From: Geobacteraceae bacterium
GTDB taxonomy: Bacteria; Desulfobacterota; Desulfuromonadia; Geobacterales; Geobacteraceae
Assembly: GCA_012797715.1 (NCBI GenBank)
Contig: JAAZOO010000519.1
Coordinates: 1 to 10,317 of the forward strand
DNA: 10,317 nucleotides
Direction: 5' to 3'
The position numbers and the translations under genes are program-made. The notes under the pieces are model-generated. The model saw only the letters and a list, made by a program, of their open reading frames with translations, did not search any database and had not been told where the DNA came from. This document shows positions 6,995-10,317 of this stretch, in pieces. Numbering within the stretch: the first letter of the stretch is position 1; each line of letters opens with the position of its first letter.

Positions 6995-8020
6995 ATGTCA
7001 GAACTGCGCTGGGACCCGCTGAAGCACCACTGGGTCATTATCGCCGCCGACCGCGGCAGGAGGCCCAACGATTTTTTCGTACAGGAGCCGCCGACACCGA
7101 TGACAAACTGTCCTTTCTGCTACGGCAACGAGGACAAGCCTCCCCACGAGATATTCGCCCTTCGTCCGTCCGGTCCCCCCAACTCCCCCAACTGGAAGGT
7201 CAGGGTAATACCCAACAAATACCCTGTCCTGCGCGTGGAAGGGGAGGTGAAGAGCCGCGGCTACGGCATCTACGACGTGATGAGCGGCATCGGCGCCCAC
7301 GAGATTATCATCGAAACCCCCGACCACGACAGGGGCATGGCCGACCTTTCCCCCGCCGAGATAACCGACGTGCTCACAGCCTACCGCGCCCGCCTCCTCG
7401 ATCTGCGCCAGGACCTGCGGCTTCGCCACCTGGTTCTGTTCAAAAACCACGGCGCCCGCGCCGGCGCCTCGCTCAGCCATTCCCACAGCCAGCTCATCGC
7501 GGTGCCTCTCGTTCCTCCGGTCACGGTGGCGGAACTGCGAAACTGCCGGGATTTTTTCGAGCAGAGGAAACGGTGCATCTTCTGCGATATCATCGATTTC
7601 GAACTGCAGATGGGCGAACGGATTGTCCGGGAATTTCCCGGATACCTCATCTTCGCCCCCTTTGCCTCGTGCCTCCCCTTTGAACTCCGTCTCTTCCCCA
7701 AACAGCACCTCCACGATTTCACCCTCCTGGACGACGCGTCTCTGGGCGAGCTCGCCGTCGCCATGAAGGACATGCTCCTGCGCCTCAAGAAGGTATTGCA
7801 CGATCCCCCCTTCAATTTCATCCTCCATACGTCGCCCACCCTTCAACCACGGCCGGGCAGGCCGGAATTCTGGACATCCATCGAGTACGACTACCACTGG
7901 CATATCGAGCTGGTGCCGCGCATCACTCCCATCGCCGGATTTGAATGGGGCTCCGGCTTCCATATCAACCAGACCCCGCCCGAAGAAGCGGCGGCCTTCC
8001 TCCGGGGAGCGGACCTGTAA
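6995..8020 (+). CDS. galT: GalT-like HIT-superfamily nucleotidyltransferase (galactose-1-phosphate uridylyltransferase family)
   Basis: A 341-residue protein, close to the usual GalT length. It moves a nucleotidyl group between a hexose-1-phosphate and an NDP-hexose through a covalent nucleotidyl-His. Seen: zinc-type ligands C39 and C42 (CPFC), H111 (TPDH) and H162; the active-site motif HSHSQ with H164 as the expected nucleophile and Q166; a second CxxC pair (C194, C197); and the C-terminal HWH motif (H301, H303). The usual Pro between the two active-site histidines is Ser. The ATG at 6995 has AAAAGGGAGG immediately upstream (6981-6990). No galK, galE or galM is nearby, but a glycogen synthase follows. 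The true substrate may therefore be ADP-glucose or another NDP-glucose, as in the plant GalT-like ADP-glucose phosphorylase. The family is clear; the galT substrate assignment is only moderately sure. Confidence 0.88.
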   Translation: MSELRWDPLKHHWVIIAADRGRRPNDFFVQEPPTPMTNCPFCYGNEDKPPHEIFALRPSGPPNSPNWKVRVIPNKYPVLRVEGEVKSRGYGIYDVMSGIGAHEIIIETPDHDRGMADLSPAEITDVLTAYRARLLDLRQDLRLRHLVLFKNHGARAGASLSHSHSQLIAVPLVPPVTVAELRNCRDFFEQRKRCIFCDIIDFELQMGERIVREFPGYLIFAPFASCLPFELRLFPKQHLHDFTLLDDASLGELAVAMKDMLLRLKKVLHDPPFNFILHTSPTLQPRPGRPEFWTSIEYDYHWHIELVPRITPIAGFEWGSGFHINQTPPEEAAAFLRGADL

Positions 8021-8139
8021 GGGGCTGGAGAGGTTTTTCATCCTGCTGCCTCCCCCTGTGCCCATCGTGCAGCCGGGCCATGCACCGTCTCCCATGGAAC
8101 ACCATCTTCAGGGATGCCCCTGTGCGAAGCGGATGTTTT

Positions 8140-8169
8140 TTGACAAAGCAACTGCATTTGGATTATAAG
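8140..8169 (+). promoter_or_regulatory. Sigma70-type promoter upstream of glgA
   Basis: A perfect -35 hexamer TTGACA (8140-8145) and a -10 hexamer TATAAG (8164-8169, 5 of 6 matches) are separated by 18 bp. Transcription would begin near 8176, giving a leader of about 70 nt before glgA. It lies in a 225-bp gap after galT that is locally A/T-rich compared with its surroundings. Just upstream is a small hairpin, CAGGG-ATGC-CCCTG (8109-8122), of unknown meaning. No clear terminator for the galT transcript was found in the gap. Confidence 0.65.
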
Positions 8170-8245
8170 GTTCTGAACCGTGTAGGCCGAAGAGAATACT
8201 GTACGCCTTCCCCCTGTTTCCATTGTACCCACCAGAGGATGTCTC

Positions 8246-9700
8246 ATGAAAATACTGTTCGTCGCTTCAGAGGTTTCCCCGTTCGCCAAAACCGGCGGAC
8301 TGGCGGATGTGACCGGCTCCCTTCCCCGGGCACTGAAAAAGAAGGGCCATGACGTTCGCATCATCATGCCCCTCTACCAGTGTGTCGAAGAGGACGATTT
8401 CACCATCAGAAAGGTCCGCAAAGGGGTGGAAATCACCGTCAACGGAGAGGTCCGCAAGGGACTGCTCCGCCAGACATCCCTCGACCACATTCCGGTCTAC
8501 CTGTTGGAAAACAGGGACTATTTCCACCGCCCCGAACTCTACGGCACACCGGCCGGCGATTACCCGGACAACAGCCGGCGCTTCGGCTTCTTCTGCCGCG
8601 GCGTGATCGAACTCCTCAAGAGGATGGATTTCCGCCCCGACGTCATCCACTGCCACGACTGGCAGACCGCCCTGATACCGGTGCTCCTCAAGTACGGCCA
8701 CCAGGAGGATCCCTTTTACCGGAAAACGGCCCTTGTCTACACCATCCACAACCTGGCCTACCAGGGCGTGTTCGAACGGGAGGCGCTCCCCGATCTGGGC
8801 CTCGACGACTCTCACTTCACCATTGAACGGCTGGAATTCTACAACCGGATAAACCTCATGAAAGGGGGTATTCTGGCAGCCGACGTGGTGAACACGGTCT
8901 CCGACACCTACTGCCGCGAGATTCAGACCGAAGAGATGGGGTGCGGCCTGGAAGGGGTCCTGCGCCTGCGCAGCCACGACCTCTACGGGATCCTGAACGG
9001 CATCGATTACCAGGAATGGAACCCCGCAACCGATCCCGCCCTGTTCAAGAAGTACACGCCCTCTTCCCTGTCAGGAAAGGCGGCCAACAAAAAGGGGCTG
9101 CAGAAAGCCCTCGGCCTCCAGCAGGCGGCCGACATTCCGCTGCTGGCAATGATTACCCGCCTCTCCACGCAGAAAGGAATCGACCTTCTGGAAAAGCTCC
9201 TTCCCCGCTTCGCCCGGGAAAGACTGCAGCTGGTCATCCTGGGGACCGGAGACGAAAAGTACATGACGATGCTGAAGGATTTCAAGGAGACGGGGGCCGG
9301 CAACATCTCCATCCATCTCGCCTTCGATACCGCCCTGTCCCGCAGGATCTACGCGGGGAGCGACATGTTCCTCATGCCTTCCCACTACGAACCGTGCGGC
9401 CTCGGGCAGCTCATCGCACTCCGCTACGGCTCGGTGCCGGTCGTCCGGAAAACCGGGGGATTGGCCGATACGGTGTTCGACAGACGCGACGGCGTCCGCG
9501 ATCCCAACGGCTTCACCTTTGACGACTACACGCCGGAGGCATTCCTGGAAGCGATTACCCGGGCCCTCGATGCCTACCGTGACAGGAAATCATGGGACAA
9601 GATGGTCCGCATCGGCATGCATTCCGATTATTCCTGGGAACACTCGGCCGCCGAGTATGATGCACTGTACGAAAAGGCCCTCACCAAGGTCGTATACTGA
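8246..9700 (+). CDS. glgA: Glycogen synthase (ADP-glucose type, GT5)
   Basis: A 484-residue protein of typical bacterial GlgA length. It transfers glucosyl units from ADP-glucose to the non-reducing end of an alpha-1,4-glucan in the cytoplasm. Seen: the N-terminal ADP-glucose motif KTGGL (15-19) after a beta-strand start; HCHDWQTAL and the TIHNLAYQG segment of the N-terminal Rossmann domain; ILNGIDYQEWNP at the domain junction; TRLSTQKGIDLL; and the C-terminal HYEPCGLGQL motif with E382 in the conserved Glu position, followed by a second TGGLADTV. The ATG at 8246 has AGAGGA (8234-8239) 6 nt upstream. It has its own promoter, so it can be expressed separately from the upstream carbohydrate genes. 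No glgC or glgB lies in the window. Confidence 0.96.
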   Translation: MKILFVASEVSPFAKTGGLADVTGSLPRALKKKGHDVRIIMPLYQCVEEDDFTIRKVRKGVEITVNGEVRKGLLRQTSLDHIPVYLLENRDYFHRPELYGTPAGDYPDNSRRFGFFCRGVIELLKRMDFRPDVIHCHDWQTALIPVLLKYGHQEDPFYRKTALVYTIHNLAYQGVFEREALPDLGLDDSHFTIERLEFYNRINLMKGGILAADVVNTVSDTYCREIQTEEMGCGLEGVLRLRSHDLYGILNGIDYQEWNPATDPALFKKYTPSSLSGKAANKKGLQKALGLQQAADIPLLAMITRLSTQKGIDLLEKLLPRFARERLQLVILGTGDEKYMTMLKDFKETGAGNISIHLAFDTALSRRIYAGSDMFLMPSHYEPCGLGQLIALRYGSVPVVRKTGGLADTVFDRRDGVRDPNGFTFDDYTPEAFLEAITRALDAYRDRKSWDKMVRIGMHSDYSWEHSAAEYDALYEKALTKVVY

Positions 9701-9713
9701 GGGGAAAATCCCG

Positions 9714-9875
9714 ATGGCGAACGGACCGGATGAATTCGACGAACTGACCAGGGAAATCCGCAACCTCATCAAGGAGAACAAGCGGTTCCTGGAGCGCGTG
9801 CGGGAAGAAGACTTCGAACCCGAGGAGGGGGAGGAGGAAACCGAGGAATCCATGGAGGATTTCGAGGAGTTGTAG
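9714..9875 (+). CDS. Small highly acidic protein of unknown function
   Basis: A 53-residue product that I do not recognise. It has GAGGGG (9699-9704) 9 nt before its ATG and begins 13 bp after the glgA stop, so it is almost certainly co-transcribed with glgA. Charge is sharply divided. Residues 9-30 form a likely amphipathic helix holding all seven Arg/Lys (13, 16, 20, 23, 24, 28, 30) with Leu/Ile/Phe spacing. Residues 31-53 have 15 Asp/Glu and no basic residue. There is no Cys, no membrane segment and no signal peptide. It could be a small accessory or regulatory partner of GlgA, an antirestriction-like or chaperone-like acidic peptide, or unrelated. The strong ribosome-binding site and its placement before the terminator argue that it is real. 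Confidence 0.75.
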   Translation: MANGPDEFDELTREIRNLIKENKRFLERVREEDFEPEEGEEETEESMEDFEEL

Positions 9876-9902
9876 ACTATCGGAAGACCCGGAACGGAAA
9901 CT

Positions 9903-9940
9903 GAAACGCCCCCGAACTAAGCGCTTGCGGGGGCGTTTCT
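9903..9940. terminator. Intrinsic terminator between convergent genes
   Basis: A 12-bp perfect stem: GAAACGCCCCCG (9903-9914) pairs with CGGGGGCGTTTC (9928-9939) around a 13-nt loop. A short T-rich tail follows on +, and the A-rich left arm gives a short T stretch on -. It sits between the acidic-protein stop and the end of the - strand Nudix gene, so it probably serves both directions. The loop contains the palindrome AAGCGCTT. Confidence 0.85.
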
Positions 9941-9972
9941 TCATCGTCCGTACCACTTTGTTTTCAGGCAGC

Positions 9973-10317
9973 CTATTCCCCCACCAGCCTCAGAAAATCC
10001 ATGACCAGCTGATAGGTAAGCCCCCATAGCACCGGCTCTCCGGGCTGAGGCAGGGAGATGCCCGGACTGACCATTACCTGGCCGTCGAAACGGACCACCT
10101 TTTCGCCGTGACGGGCCTGGTCCGTCAAATCGGCGAACGGTACCCAGAAGGCGTCCTGAACCTCGTCGTCCATGAGCCTGAACGGACCGGTTTCAGCGGT
10201 CTCGTACACGAAACAGGAGACATGCACCGGGATGCGGGCCCCCGCTATATCCGAGAGGCGGCCGAGAAAGCGCGCGTTACGCAGGTCGAGGCCCACTTCC
10301 TCCAGGGTTTCCCGCTC
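9973..10317 (-). CDS. Nudix hydrolase, possibly CoA pyrophosphatase-like (5' end outside window)
   Basis: The C-terminal 114 residues of a Nudix-family pyrophosphohydrolase running off the right edge; the start is missing. The first visible residues on the - strand are ERETLEEVGLDL, which match the second half of the Nudix box (RE-x2-EE-x-G-hydrophobic) and carry the metal-binding glutamates. The apparent GTG start at 10296 is therefore false, because it lies inside the motif. Downstream are HVSCFVYET, DEVQDAFWVPFADL and the late WGLTYQLVMDFL segment. Such a WGLT block is familiar from NudL/YeaB-like CoA pyrophosphatases. The stop is TAG at 9975-9973. It is convergent with the glgA group and separated from it by the shared terminator. 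Nudix membership is clear; the CoA substrate is a guess. Confidence 0.85.
   Translation of the reverse strand, partial: ERETLEEVGLDLRNARFLGRLSDIAGARIPVHVSCFVYETAETGPFRLMDDEVQDAFWVPFADLTDQARHGEKVVRFDGQVMVSPGISLPQPGEPVLWGLTYQLVMDFLRLVGE

Noticed and set aside
8000..8040. T-run at 8034-8038 just after galT as an intrinsic terminator
   Set aside because: Only a weak, interrupted stem with a long loop can be drawn upstream of it; not enough to call.
8065..8086. GTGCA-N9-TGCAC inverted repeat in the galT-glgA gap as an operator
   Set aside because: Only 5 bp per arm and no match to a regulator site I recognise; such pairs are expected by chance.
9973..10296. Nudix gene starting at GTG 10296 as a complete 107-residue protein
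   Set aside because: The codons just upstream encode the REtLEE part of the Nudix box, so the gene continues beyond the right edge.

Overview
The window reads like a chromosomal stretch of a Geobacter-type deltaproteobacterium (Desulfuromonadia). It is GC-rich and densely packed, with strong GGAGG-type ribosome-binding sites. The gene set combines a GAF-type sensor kinase, a receiver-only regulator, a long sugar-nucleotidyltransferase/phosphomutase fusion, a GH57 enzyme, a GalT-like protein and a glycogen synthase. The lineage call is inference from gene content and style, not from a marker gene.

Layout from left to right, all on + except the last gene: (i) a possible tail of an upstream gene; (ii) a cytoplasmic GAF histidine kinase overlapping by 8 bp with a single-domain response regulator; (iii) after about 147 bp, a run of three carbohydrate genes: the nucleotidyltransferase/phosphohexomutase fusion, GH57 (1 bp gap) and galT-like (43 bp gap); (iv) a 225-bp spacer with a good sigma70-type promoter; (v) glgA followed 13 bp later by a 53-residue, very acidic small protein; (vi) a strong stem-loop terminator between convergent genes; (vii) on the - strand, the C-terminal two thirds or so of a Nudix hydrolase running off the right edge.

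The middle genes plausibly form an alpha-glucan (glycogen-like) synthesis and turnover locus. A nucleotidyltransferase would make an NDP-hexose, GlgA extends the glucan from ADP-glucose, GH57 cuts or rearranges alpha-glucan, and the GalT-like enzyme moves nucleotidyl groups between hexose phosphates or phosphorolyses NDP-hexose. No glgC, glgB, glgP, galK or galE lies in the window.

The least ordinary features are two catalytic-looking domains that appear to have lost their catalytic residues. One is the ATP-binding domain of the histidine kinase. The other is the phosphohexomutase half of the fusion protein. A four-cysteine N-terminus on the kinase and the conspicuous acidic small protein behind glgA are also worth attention. 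I see no mobile elements, CRISPR arrays, tRNA or rRNA genes, and no clearly new multi-gene system.
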